Part shown: positions 1-9,184 of the stretch, piece by piece | Layout of the letters: each line of letters starts with the position of its first letter | Numbering within the stretch: the first letter of the stretch is position 1 | Origin: Roseiarcus sp963770275 | GTDB lineage: Bacteria > Pseudomonadota > Alphaproteobacteria > Rhizobiales > Beijerinckiaceae | DNA: 64,000 bases | Direction: 5' to 3' | Assembly (NCBI GenBank): GCA_963770275.1 | Contig: CAVYPD010000048.1 | Span: 75,108 to 139,107, forward strand | Notes under the pieces: generated by a model | Databases searched by the model: none | The model's input: only the letters and a program-made list of their open reading frames with translations | What the model was told of the DNA's origin: nothing | Translations under genes and position numbers: made by a program

Positions 1-69
1 TCGAGGCGGCTCCCGCCGAGCCAATTCGCCGGGCGAAGCTCGGCGGTGCTGCGGGAGAAGGGTTCGCGC

Positions 70-1551
70 GTGATCAAGGTGACCGGCATTTCCAAGAGCT
101 TTCCCGGCGTGCGGGCGCTCGTCGATGTCTCCTTTGAAGTCCGGTCAGGCGAGGTTCACGCGCTCCTCGGCGAGAACGGCAGCGGAAAATCAACTCTTAC
201 GAAGATCATTGGGGGTCTTCACCACCCGGATGAGGGCGAAATCGTCTTCGACGGGCGGCAGGTGAAATGGACGAAGCCTCGCGACGCCCAGGAATCCGGC
301 ATCCACGTGATCTATCAGGAACTCGTCATGTTCCAGGACATGACCGTGGCCGAAAACGTATTCATCAGCAATCAGCCGACAACGAAATTCGGCCTCGTCG
401 ACTATAAGGCGATGGAAGCTCGCGCGGCGGAGGCTCTGCGTCAGCTCGGCTGCGACGTCGACGTGAGGCGCACCGTCAAGACGCTGTCGGTGGCAGAGCA
501 GCAGATGGTCGAGATCGCCAAGGCGCTGGTCGGCACCGTCAAGGCGCTCATCCTCGACGAGCCGACCGCGGTGATCGCGGGCCGGGAAGTCGAATTCCTG
601 TTCAACCGTATTCGGATGCTGAGAGAGCGCGGCGTCGCGATCGTCTACATCTCGCATCGGCTCGAAGAGATTTTCGAGATCGCGGATCGCGTCACCGTCC
701 TCAAGGACGGTCAGCTCGTCGGCACGCGTGATATTGGCGATGTCGATCGTGAGCGCTTGGTGTCGATGATGGTCGGGCGCAACCTGTCGGACTATTTTCC
801 GCCCAGGCGTCCCCTGCGCGAGGATTCGCCCATCGTTCTCGAGGCTTCGAACATCAATGTCGGCGACCGCGTGAAGGATGCGAGCCTCGTTCTACGCAAG
901 TCGGAGATCGTAGGCCTCGCTGGAATGGTCGGCTCCGGCCGGACGGAACTCGCAATGGCGATATTCGGTGGCGTCCCGATGAGTTCCGGGTCTGTCACGG
1001 TCGGTGGCAAGTCTTATGACCGGATGTCAACCGCCCTTTCAATTCGTAGCGGGGTCGGTTTGCTTACCGAGAACCGCAAGAGCGAAGGTTTGATGACGCA
1101 GATGGACATCGCTGCCAACATCTGCGCCGCCTCGTTGGGGGAAATCACGAGTGGGCTCTTTCTCGACGCGCGCCGGGAGGTGGGGATCGCCCGCGAAGAG
1201 ATGAACACGTTTCGGGTCGCCGCGCCCGGTCCGCAGACAAGAGTGATAGGACTTTCCGGCGGCAATCAGCAAAAGGTTCTGTTCGCGCGCTGGGTGCACG
1301 CGTGCAAAGAAGTGCTTCTGCTTGACGAGCCAACCCGCGGTGTCGACGTCGGCGCCAAGGCGGAAATCTACCGCCTGATCCGGAGGCTCGCAGACGAGGG
1401 CCTCGCCATCCTGATGATCAGCTCGGAACTGCTCGAAGTCATCGGCATGTCGGACCGAACGCTGGTGATGCGCGACGGCAGGATTCGTGGAGAGTTACGC
1501 GGCGACGAAATCAACGAGCAGGCTATCATGGCGCTCGCGACCCATGGCTAG
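70..1551 (+). CDS. CUT2-family sugar ABC transporter ATP-binding protein (RbsA/MglA-like)
   Basis: Energises import of a sugar or polyol at the inner membrane. Two ATPase domains are visible. The N-terminal one has Walker A GENGSGKST and Walker B LILDEPTAV, with a degenerate signature LSVAEQQ. The C-terminal one has the signature LSGGNQQK and LLLDEPTRGVDVG, while its Walker A is weak (GMVGSGRTE), as is typical of RbsA proteins. The length of about 493 aa is normal for the family. GTG at 70 is chosen because AGAAGG lies about 9 nt upstream; an in-frame GTG at 46 would add eight residues. Two permease genes follow with almost no gap, so this is the first visible gene of a transporter operon. 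Its binding protein is probably left of the window. Substrate unknown. Confidence 0.93.
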   Translation: MIKVTGISKSFPGVRALVDVSFEVRSGEVHALLGENGSGKSTLTKIIGGLHHPDEGEIVFDGRQVKWTKPRDAQESGIHVIYQELVMFQDMTVAENVFISNQPTTKFGLVDYKAMEARAAEALRQLGCDVDVRRTVKTLSVAEQQMVEIAKALVGTVKALILDEPTAVIAGREVEFLFNRIRMLRERGVAIVYISHRLEEIFEIADRVTVLKDGQLVGTRDIGDVDRERLVSMMVGRNLSDYFPPRRPLREDSPIVLEASNINVGDRVKDASLVLRKSEIVGLAGMVGSGRTELAMAIFGGVPMSSGSVTVGGKSYDRMSTALSIRSGVGLLTENRKSEGLMTQMDIAANICAASLGEITSGLFLDARREVGIAREEMNTFRVAAPGPQTRVIGLSGGNQQKVLFARWVHACKEVLLLDEPTRGVDVGAKAEIYRLIRRLADEGLAILMISSELLEVIGMSDRTLVMRDGRIRGELRGDEINEQAIMALATHG

Positions 1552-1554
1552 CGG

Positions 1555-2505
1555 GTGCCGGCGATGATCGGCTACTTCCGCAGAAATCCGGCTCTATTGG
1601 GCGTCCTGAGCCTGATTGTCCTGCTCACCGTGATCGGTTGTTTGTTCAGCAAAGATTTTCGTTCGGCGCAGAATTTCCAGAATGTCTTCGAGCAGTCGGC
1701 CCCGCTCGCTTTCACGGCGCTTGGGCAGACGGTCGTGATCATCACGCGCGGAATCGACCTATCCATCGACGCCCAGATCGCGCTCCTGTCATCTCTTGCT
1801 TCTGGAATCGTCGACAGTGACCCTCAGCGGGCCATGCCCGTCGTTCTCGGCATCCTCGCCCTCGGCGCGATCATTGGGCTCATAACCGGCGGCCTCATCG
1901 TCGCCCTGCGCATTCATCCCCTGATTGTAACCCTTGGCATGGCGGCCATCCTGCAGGGTCTCGCGCTACTGTATACGCTGACGCCCGTCGGAGGCATTCC
2001 CGACGGATACGATTTTTTCGGTTATGGTCGCGTCGTCGGCGTGCCGGTCGGCACGGCTCTCGCTGTCGTACTGTTCGCCGTTGTTGGCTTCGTTCTCACC
2101 TATACGCGGCTCGGACGGCAGATCTACGCTTTTGGCGGCGATCAGCGCGCCGCTACGATGGCGGGGCTGCCGACCACGCGCGTGATCCTGTTCACTTACT
2201 GTCTGATGGGATTCCTGACCGCCATCACCGCAATCTTCCTGGTGAGTCGGCTTGGTGTCGGCAATCCCGTGGCGGACGGTGGATTCAACCTCGGGTCGAT
2301 CACGGCTGTCGTCATCGGCGGCACCATGCTGACGGGCGGACGCGGCAGCGTGCTTGGGACACTGCTCGGCGTCTTCATGGTTCAGCTGCTCAACAACCTG
2401 CTCAATTTCCTTGACGTCTCCACGTTCTACCAATGGATGATTCAAGGCGCGATCGTCATCGTGGCGGTCTCGCTCTATGTCGAACGGAGGCGGACGCGGG
2501 CATGA
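1555..2505 (+). CDS. CUT2-family sugar ABC transporter permease (RbsC-like)
   Basis: Integral membrane permease of the importer whose ATPase lies immediately upstream. About 316 aa with eight to ten hydrophobic segments. The family motif ITRGIDLSIDAQIALLSS is near residue 65, and the conserved C-terminal loop VVIGGTMLTGGRGSVLGT is near residue 250. The GTG start at 1555 is 3 nt after the ATPase stop; ATG at 1564 is an equally reasonable start. The end overlaps the next permease start by 4 nt (ATGA type), indicating translational coupling. Intact. Confidence 0.92.
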   Translation: MPAMIGYFRRNPALLGVLSLIVLLTVIGCLFSKDFRSAQNFQNVFEQSAPLAFTALGQTVVIITRGIDLSIDAQIALLSSLASGIVDSDPQRAMPVVLGILALGAIIGLITGGLIVALRIHPLIVTLGMAAILQGLALLYTLTPVGGIPDGYDFFGYGRVVGVPVGTALAVVLFAVVGFVLTYTRLGRQIYAFGGDQRAATMAGLPTTRVILFTYCLMGFLTAITAIFLVSRLGVGNPVADGGFNLGSITAVVIGGTMLTGGRGSVLGTLLGVFMVQLLNNLLNFLDVSTFYQWMIQGAIVIVAVSLYVERRRTRA

Positions 2506-3483
2506 ACACAACGCCTTTTCCGACCGAGCGCTCGGGCAAGCAGATCGACGTCGTCGCCGTTATCGAGCGCTACGGTCTGCTCGCCTTCTGCGCTGTTCTC
2601 GTGCTTCTCACCGCCGCGGTGTCGCCGGCCTTCCGCTCCTCCACCAATCTGCAGAACGTGCTGACCAACGTCGCGCCGCTGGCCATCGTCGTGCTGGGCC
2701 AGTCCATGGTGATTTTGGTCAGGGGCTTCGACCTCTCGGTGTCTTCCGTGATGGCGACGGCGGCTGTCATCGCGACGCAGTTCGAGGGCGCCGGCGGCTC
2801 TCGCCTTTCCGCTCACGCTTTTGGCGACTCTGCTCATGTCGCTCGTCGTGGGGCTGGCCAACGGTTTCCTTGTGACGAAACGAGACATGTCGCCGTTTCT
2901 CGCGACGCTCGCGACGATGATCGTGCTTCAGGGCCTGCGTTTCGCCTGGACGCGCGGCGCCCCCTCGGGACGCGTTCCGCCGGAGCTTCAGTTGGTTGGC
3001 GCGGGTCAGTTTTTTGGGGTCCCTGTCAATTTGCTTGTGCTGGCCGTCCTCACCCTCATCGTCTGGGTCGCGCTCGCCAAGACGCCATTCGGGCGCAGGG
3101 TCTACATGGTCGGCGGCGGCCCGCGCGCTGCGGAGCTCGTGGGCGTAAACGTCGACCGCACCGTGATCGCCTGCTACGTCGCCAGCGCAGTGCTTGCGGG
3201 CATCGGAGGGCTGGTGCTCGTCGGCTATGTCAGCGGTGTCGACAACTGGGTGGGTCGCGGCTACGAGCTCGACTCGATCGTCGCCGCGGTGATGGGCGGG
3301 GTGGCGCTCTCTGGTGGGCGCGGCAGCGTGCTCGGCGGCATCCTCGGCGCCTTCCTGCTCACGGTGATCTTCAACATCGTGCTGCTCCTGGGATTCCCGG
3401 TGCAGCTGCAATTCGTCGTCAAGGGCCTCATCATCATTCTCGCGATGGCGATCTATCGCTTGGGCGGAGGCACCGCCGGTTGA
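2502..3483 (+). CDS. CUT2-family sugar ABC transporter permease, frameshifted
   Basis: Second permease of the same operon; the pair probably forms a heterodimeric channel. The ATG at 2502 overlaps the previous stop. The N-terminal half (LGQSMVILVRGFDLSVSS) reads in one frame until about 2798. The rest (LATLLMSLVVGLANGFLV, then VVMGG-like and LSGGRGSVLGG motifs) reads in the next frame. Removing the T at 2799 restores one continuous protein of about 326 aa with all family motifs. The break is therefore one inserted base, either a sequencing error or a recent mutation. No coding sequence is seen in the 100 nt before the convergent SDR. Confidence 0.88.
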
Positions 3484-3587
3484 AGCTCACGTCCGGTGTC
3501 CGGCACCGACAAGCGCGGCGATTTCCCGGAGGCGCACCTTGCAACTCTTGATTAATCGACGTCATCTCGGAGCGTTCGCGAGTTCGC

Positions 3588-4308
3588 TCATTGCGCGAGA
3601 TATCCGCCGTCCACGATGAGTTCGCTGCCCGTGACGAAGGACGAATCATCGCTTGCGAGAAACAGGCAGACATTGGCGACTTCGCGCGGCGTTCCCATCC
3701 TGCCCATGGGGGTGGCGGCTATGATGCCCGCATTCATCTCGTCCGACTGGGCTTCGACCAACGGCGTGCGAATGAGCCCGGGATGGACCGAATTCACCCG
3801 GATGTTCTCGGGCGCGTAGCTGATCGCTGCGTTCTTGGTGAGGTTGCGGACCCCGCCCTTTCCGGCGCTGTAAGCGGCCGCGCCGCCGACGCCAACATTT
3901 CCCCAAATCGAGGAGAAGTTGACGATCGACCCCTTGCCTGCCTTGCGCATGGCAGGCAGCACCGCCTTCATTCCAAGGAACGTTCCCGTAAGATTGACTG
4001 AGACCACGGCATTGAAATCTTCAAGCTCGGTGTCCGCCACCTGACCGTAGGCGCGCACGATTCCAGCGTTGTTGACGAGGACGTCGATCCGGCCATGCTT
4101 CGCGACGATGGCGTCGACCACCTTTTTCCAATCGTCGGGCTTCGTCACGTCGAGCGTTGACCGGCTCGATCCCCTTACCGCTCGCGACATCCTTGATGTC
4201 GCCTGCGTAGACGAGCGCGCCCTCTTCCGCGAAAAGCTCCGCGACTGCGCGGCCGATTCCCTGCGCCGCGCCGCTGACCAGCGCCACCTTGGCTTCCAGC
4301 TTGCCCAT
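3588..4308 (-). CDS. SDR family oxidoreductase, frameshifted
   Basis: Classical short-chain dehydrogenase, NAD(P)-dependent oxidation of a sugar or alcohol. The N-terminal Rossmann motif SGAAQGIGRAV, the NNAG motif, the Ser/Tyr/Lys catalytic set (NFSS, then YSAGK) and the C-terminal DGGYLAQ are all present. The start ATG at 4308 follows GGAGGACC at a good distance. The reading frame changes near 4155: one extra base lies in what should read VN-LDVT. Corrected length is about 240 aa, normal for the family. It is convergent with the upstream permeases and divergent from the regulator at 4512, which may control it. Confidence 0.88.
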
Positions 4309-4511
4309 CAAAGGTCCTCCCTCACGCATGCGCGCCCCTTACGCGCTTATATTCTGAAATCACGGATCCGCGCCCGTCGGCTAGCGTCGAAATACTCATA
4401 GTGAGCCGGAACGTCGCCGTCGCTTCGTGGAAGTCCCGCGTTTGTTCAAAGTGGCAATTTTGCCCTCCCCATGACCCACCGGCGTTGGTGTAGTCTTCGT
4501 ATGCGTCGGGG

Positions 4512-6392
4512 TTGGAACGGGTCCGCCGGGGACCATACGGGTTTCGGCCAGGACAAGAACAGAGACAATGCGCGAGGAACACCATTCGCCTTCGGGCATT
4601 CGGGAGCAGCGCGGCGCCGGTGCGGGGCTCGCGGCGGACGTTCTTTGGGCATGACGGCGAGGACATTCGGGTCGGGTTGGACTTCCTCGAGGCGCTGTGC
4701 GGCGAACTCGGCTCCGGCTTCGAGCTCGAGGCGCCGAACCCTTACCTCTCCATGGCGATCGGTCTCGTCCGTGCCCATCTTGACGCGCGCCCTGTCACGC
4801 AGACCTCGCTGATCGCTGCCGCAGGCGTCCCCTATGCGACGGCGATGCGGCGCCTCAGGGAGATGGATTCCGCGGGACTGCTCGAACGCCGGGCGCGGAG
4901 CCGTTCGGGCCGCAGCTTTTCGATTCACCCGAGCCAGAAGCTTGTGGACGCGGTGGCGGCCATGGCGGCCCGGGTGCGCCTTCTCTCTTGCCGGCATTTC
5001 GGTGACGAGGCGCGGGTTTCCCACGAGCATTACTTCCTGGGGAGCTATCGCACGAGCGCGAACATCAATCCGCCTCGCATCCTTCCCCGCGCTCTGAGCT
5101 TGCCGGGCGGACTGCGGGTCCTGGCTCACGCCGATCCGACGTTCATGGTGATGGACAATCTGAAGCGGCAGTTCGAGCAAGTAATCGGCGCCAGGATCCA
5201 ACTGCGCGCGCTTTCGATCGACAAGCTTCGCGAGGAGACGCTTCGCAATGCGGAGCGCAAGGTCAGCCGATACGACATTGTCGCGGCGGACCTTCCCTGG
5301 ATCGGGGAATTCGCAGAGCGCGGCGTCCTCCTGCCGCTCGACTCGCTTATGGACATCGGACGGCTCGATACAACCGATTTTCACCCAATGGGCTGGCGGG
5401 CGGCTCACTGGGCGGGCCGTCCCTACGGCGCGCCGAGTCAGACGACGCCTGAACTCCTGTTCTACCGTCGCGACCTTTTCGCAGAAGCCGGGCTCGAGCC
5501 TCCGCGTACGACCGATGACGTGTTGGCTTCGGCGCGATACTTTCATCGGCCTACGCGCCGACGATACGGAATCGCTTGGAACGCTGCGCGCGGCACGCCG
5601 CTCGGTCATACGTTCATCATGGCGTGTGCAGATTTCGGCCAGCCGGTGATGAACCTGAGGCGCGTGAAATTCGGCTTCGACCCCGAACCGCCCGCCGTCG
5701 AAAGTCGGCGTGCGACCATCGACACCCCGCTGGGCCTCGAAGCGGCCGGGTACCTGCGGGCGCTTCTGGCCTATTCGCCGCCCGACATTCTGTCGATGGG
5801 ATGGTATGAGCGCATTCGACCCTATGCGGCTGGGCGCGTCGCGATGGCCTACAGTTTCACTGCGCTTGCGCCCTTTGTCGAACTGGATCCGAGTTCGCCC
5901 GCCAATGGCCAGACGGGCTACCTGCCTCATCCCTCGATGCCGGGCGGAAGCCCGATCGCCACGGTCGGCGGATATGTTCTGGGCGTGCCCGCAAACCTGC
6001 CGCTGGAGCGGCGAGGTGACGCCGTCGAGGCCCTGGTCGCGTTTACGTCGCGCGAGGCGCAGAAGCTTTTCGTCCTCAACGGCTGCCGGACTTCCCCGCG
6101 CTATTCCGTCGGAGCCGATCCCGAGGTCCGGCGGCTATCACCGATCTTCGAAGCCGTCGACGCGATGTCCTGGCGCGAGGAGCTTCAGTTTTGGCCGCGC
6201 CCACCCGCGCCGCAGATTGCCGAGATCATTCAGATCTGCGGCGAAGAGTTGCACGCCATGTTGAGAGGCGTCTGCTCGCCCCGGGAAGCGCTACGCAAAG
6301 CGCAAGCGCGCGCCGATCTGCTGATGAGTTCACGCCAAACCGATCGTGGAGACATGCGTTGGATCGCTGACGCCGAAAGGGCAAGATCATGA
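4512..6392 (+). CDS. Fusion of winged-helix DNA-binding domain with ABC-type extracellular solute-binding domain (probable one-component regulator)
   Basis: About 626 aa as read. Residues roughly 80-155 form a MarR/winged-helix-like segment (TSLIAAAGVPYATAMRRLRE, then a GLLERR wing). From about residue 195 the protein is a family-1 (MalE/UgpB-like) solute-binding domain, with GLRVLAHADPTFMVMDNL at its start and the cleft-type strings WRAAHWAGRPYGAPSQTT and TVGGYVLGVPANL. No signal peptide or membrane anchor is seen, so it should be cytoplasmic. The inference is a transcription factor that senses the imported ligand with a recruited binding-protein fold. The first about 50 residues from the TTG at 4512 look unconvincing. 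An ATG at 4568 in another frame encodes a better N-terminus that would join by a frameshift near 4650, so the start is uncertain. Divergent from the SDR gene. Confidence 0.8.
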   Translation: MERVRRGPYGFRPGQEQRQCARNTIRLRAFGSSAAPVRGSRRTFFGHDGEDIRVGLDFLEALCGELGSGFELEAPNPYLSMAIGLVRAHLDARPVTQTSLIAAAGVPYATAMRRLREMDSAGLLERRARSRSGRSFSIHPSQKLVDAVAAMAARVRLLSCRHFGDEARVSHEHYFLGSYRTSANINPPRILPRALSLPGGLRVLAHADPTFMVMDNLKRQFEQVIGARIQLRALSIDKLREETLRNAERKVSRYDIVAADLPWIGEFAERGVLLPLDSLMDIGRLDTTDFHPMGWRAAHWAGRPYGAPSQTTPELLFYRRDLFAEAGLEPPRTTDDVLASARYFHRPTRRRYGIAWNAARGTPLGHTFIMACADFGQPVMNLRRVKFGFDPEPPAVESRRATIDTPLGLEAAGYLRALLAYSPPDILSMGWYERIRPYAAGRVAMAYSFTALAPFVELDPSSPANGQTGYLPHPSMPGGSPIATVGGYVLGVPANLPLERRGDAVEALVAFTSREAQKLFVLNGCRTSPRYSVGADPEVRRLSPIFEAVDAMSWREELQFWPRPPAPQIAEIIQICGEELHAMLRGVCSPREALRKAQARADLLMSSRQTDRGDMRWIADAERARS

Positions 6393-6647
6393 TGATTGCC
6401 GGAGCGACCGTCGGATGGACGCCCGTGTTTGTCTCTGCGACATCGACCCGACCGATGCCAACGCCGCCCGCCTTGTCTTGGGAGACGGGGAGGTGGAGGC
6501 GGCGGAGGAGGGTTCACGCAGGCGGTATCGGAAAATTCCTGAAGCCCGTGGCGAGGCGGCACGCAGGATCCGCGCTTCGTCACCTTCTCAGTTCTCGCAA
6601 ACCTAAGATCGCGCAGAATGGCGCCAGAGCATAAGGAGGCTTAACCC

Positions 6648-7949
6648 GTGAATACGTCTGCTCTCTCTCCCCGCATCCTCAGGCCGGAAGACATGGATCC
6701 TCGCTGGCGCTGGGACAAGCACATCCCGGCGCTCGGCCATACCGCGGTCGATTTCGAGCGTCGGGTCGATCACGACCGGCTTCGGAAATACCGGCTCTCG
6801 CGGGCCAAGGCGGCGCTTAAGGAATCCGGCTGCGGCGCGCTTCTGCTCTTCGACGTGAACAACATCCGTTACGTGACCGGCACCAAGATCGGCGAATGGG
6901 AGCGCGACAAAATGTGTCGCTTCGCCCTGTTGGCGGGCGACGATGAGCCCTATGTCTGGGACTTCGGCTCCGCAGCAGTCCATCACAAGCTCTACTGCGA
7001 CTGGCTAGACCCCGATCATTGTCGCGCCGGCGTGGTCGGCATGCGCGGCACCATTCCGCCATCCTTCGGCCTGATGAAGCGGTACGCTGAAGAGATTGCC
7101 GGCCTCGTGAAGAAGGCCGGCGTCGCCGACATGCCGATCGGACTCGACTACGCAGAGACTGCGATGTTCTTCGCGCTTCAGGACGCCGGCCTGAAGATCG
7201 TCGACGGCCAGCAGATCATGCTCGGCGCGCGCGAGATCAAGAACATCGATGAGATCCAGCTGCTCAACCAGGCGGCCAGCATGGTGGACGGCGTCTATCA
7301 TATGATCTGGGAAGAGCTGAAGCCGGGCATTCGCGAGAACGATATTGTCGCGATGTCGAACAAGCTGCTCTACCAGATGGGATCCGACGACGTCGAAGCA
7401 ATCAACGCGATCTCAGGCGAACGCTGCAATCCGCATCCGCACAATTTTACCGACCGCATCTTCCGGCCGGGCGACCAGGCGTTTTTCGACATCCTGCACG
7501 CCTATCAAGGCTATCGGACCTGCTACTATCGCACGTTCAATCTCGGTCGCGCGACGCCTGCGCAGCATGACGCCTACAAGCAGTGCCGCGAATGGCTCGA
7601 TAAGGCGATCGCGCTGATCAAGCCGGGCGTCAGCACCGATGTCGTCGCCAAAGTCTGGCCGACAGCGGAGAGCCTCGGATTCCCGGATGAGCTTTCGGCG
7701 TTCGGCTTGCAGTTCGGGCATGGGCTGGGTCTCGCCCTGCACGAACGGCCGATCATCAGTCGTGTCGTCAGCCTCGAAAATCCCATGGAGATAAAGACGG
7801 GCATGGTGTTCGCGCTCGAAACCTATTGCCCGGCTACGGACGGCTACTCCGCGGCGAGAATCGAGGAGGAAGTGGTCGTGACGGACAAGGGATGCACGGT
7901 CATCACGCTGTTCCCGGCCGAAGACCTGCCGATCGCCAACCGGTACTGA
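6648..7949 (+). CDS. M24 (creatinase/Xaa-Pro peptidase) family protein with altered metal site
   Basis: 433 aa; N-terminal creatinase-like domain (LLFDVNNIRYVTGTKIGEW near residue 65) followed by a pita-bread M24 domain. FGHGLGLALHERP carries the expected His, and ALETYCP and RIEEEVVV carry the two Glu positions. The first metal Asp is in FFDILHAYQGY, but the following Asp position reads GYRTCYYR, with Cys. The canonical two-Asp site is thus incomplete. The family includes peptidases, creatinase and DMSP lyase DddP, so the reaction is not assigned. Starts at GTG 6648 with AAGGAGG 8-9 nt upstream. The 255 nt upstream, after the regulator gene, hold no convincing ORF and probably the promoter. 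Confidence 0.85.
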   Translation: MNTSALSPRILRPEDMDPRWRWDKHIPALGHTAVDFERRVDHDRLRKYRLSRAKAALKESGCGALLLFDVNNIRYVTGTKIGEWERDKMCRFALLAGDDEPYVWDFGSAAVHHKLYCDWLDPDHCRAGVVGMRGTIPPSFGLMKRYAEEIAGLVKKAGVADMPIGLDYAETAMFFALQDAGLKIVDGQQIMLGAREIKNIDEIQLLNQAASMVDGVYHMIWEELKPGIRENDIVAMSNKLLYQMGSDDVEAINAISGERCNPHPHNFTDRIFRPGDQAFFDILHAYQGYRTCYYRTFNLGRATPAQHDAYKQCREWLDKAIALIKPGVSTDVVAKVWPTAESLGFPDELSAFGLQFGHGLGLALHERPIISRVVSLENPMEIKTGMVFALETYCPATDGYSAARIEEEVVVTDKGCTVITLFPAEDLPIANRY

Positions 7950-8299
7950 CGGCAGGCTTGTCATCCCGACTGGAACGTGGCGACATCTCAAGAACGTCGC
8001 TCGCACGGCATCCAACCGTGCGAACGCAACCGGCTCAGGGTGATATCCGTTTTGAACAACTGCCTCGTATCGAGCCGGCTTCGACGCCGGCAAGATCGGC
8101 ATAACTAGACATCGCTTCGCGATCGCTCCCTTGTGTCGGACGCGAAGTGGCGGAAAGGGAGGAATTCCAGGTGTGGGTGGCGCGCAGCGTCACGAGTGCC
8201 GGTCACATCCTGTCTCCGCGGACGCGCGTCCGCCCGAGGATCTGCCGCCAAGCGCATTCAAATCCGTTAAGCCGGAAGCGCCTTTGAGGGTCGTTGTTA
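7950..8299 (+). other. Intergenic region with a stem-loop and a 16-nt shared motif
   Basis: No gene seen. It contains a perfect 7-bp stem with 7-nt loop at 8002-8022 (CGCACGG / CCGTGCG) that may end or stabilise the M24 transcript; no T-tract follows. The 16-nt word ATATCCGTTTTGAACA at 8043-8058 recurs at 12955-12970 upstream of the binding-protein gene at 13143, and could be a regulatory site. A GGGAGGAATT string at about 8157 resembles a ribosome binding site, but no convincing ORF follows it. Confidence 0.4.
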
Positions 8300-9160
8300 A
8301 TGCCACGCAAGATTGAACTGCTCGCCGGATACTGGACGATCGCGGGCGATTGCTATGCCATGGGTCCATCCGAGGTCAGTCCGTTCCCATTGAAGGAACG
8401 GGTCGAGGCCGCATCGGCGGCCGGATATACAGGGCTTGGGCTGGTTCATCAGGACCTCGTTTTCAACGCCAAAGCGATGGGCTACGGGGCGATGAAGCGA
8501 CTGTTTGACGATCACGGGATTGTTCATATCGAGGTGGAGTTCCTCGGAGACTGGTTCGAGTCGGGCGCAAAGCGCGAAACGTCCGACCGGATCCGGAAAG
8601 ACCTGCTTGAGGCGGCGCATGCGCTCGGCGCACGGGACATCAAATGCGCCGGTGAGATGTGGACCGAGCAATGCGACACATCGAGGATGGGCGACGCCTT
8701 CGCGAGCGTGTGTGAAGACGCACAAAAGGTTGGCGCGACGATCGCCATGGAAATCTTGCCGATGAGCAACGTGCGGACGCTCGAGACGGCCAAGGCCATC
8801 GTCGAACGCGCGGGTCAGCCGAACGGAGGCCTATGCCTGGATATCTGGCACTTCGTGCGAGGGGGCATAGACTTCGCAAAGATCAATGGCCTTCCTACGA
8901 CCATGATCAATTCGGTAGAGTTGGACGACGCCGCCGCGGAGCTCAAAGGCTCGCTGTGGGAGGATACTCTGTTCCATCGTCTCTACCCGGGCGAGGGAAG
9001 TTTTGATTGTCCAGCTTTCATCAAGGCCATCGAACATGCTGGATTTCACGGCGTCTACGGCGTGGAGGTTATCAACCGGGCGTATCGCATGTTGCCTTTG
9101 AGGGAGCAGGCCGAGCGCTCCTTTAAGGGCGCGATGGCGCAATTCGCGAATCTGGCCTGA
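8300..9160 (+). CDS. Sugar phosphate isomerase/epimerase family TIM-barrel protein
   Basis: 286 aa AP-endonuclease-2-like TIM barrel (IolE/xylose isomerase-like fold). Seen: AASAAGYTGLGLVHQD at the first barrel strands, HIEVEFLGDWF, a metal-site-like AMEILPMSN, LCLDIWHFVRGG and a C-terminal GVYGVEVINRAYR. The conserved acidic and His residues of the metal site (E in MEI, D and H in DIWH, E in VEV) are present, supporting an isomerase, epimerase or dehydratase on a sugar-type substrate. ATG at 8300 is chosen over an in-frame TTG two codons upstream. It heads a likely operon with the SDR (25 nt downstream) and the alcohol dehydrogenase. Confidence 0.87.
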   Translation: MPRKIELLAGYWTIAGDCYAMGPSEVSPFPLKERVEAASAAGYTGLGLVHQDLVFNAKAMGYGAMKRLFDDHGIVHIEVEFLGDWFESGAKRETSDRIRKDLLEAAHALGARDIKCAGEMWTEQCDTSRMGDAFASVCEDAQKVGATIAMEILPMSNVRTLETAKAIVERAGQPNGGLCLDIWHFVRGGIDFAKINGLPTTMINSVELDDAAAELKGSLWEDTLFHRLYPGEGSFDCPAFIKAIEHAGFHGVYGVEVINRAYRMLPLREQAERSFKGAMAQFANLA

Positions 9161-9184
9161 GCAAAGGCTACAAGGGAGGAAAGC

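Noticed and set aside
4446..5930. Long minus-strand ORF (494 codons) opposite the winged-helix/solute-binding gene
   Set aside because: Composition is Arg/His-rich without motifs; it is the antisense shadow of a real gene in GC-rich DNA.
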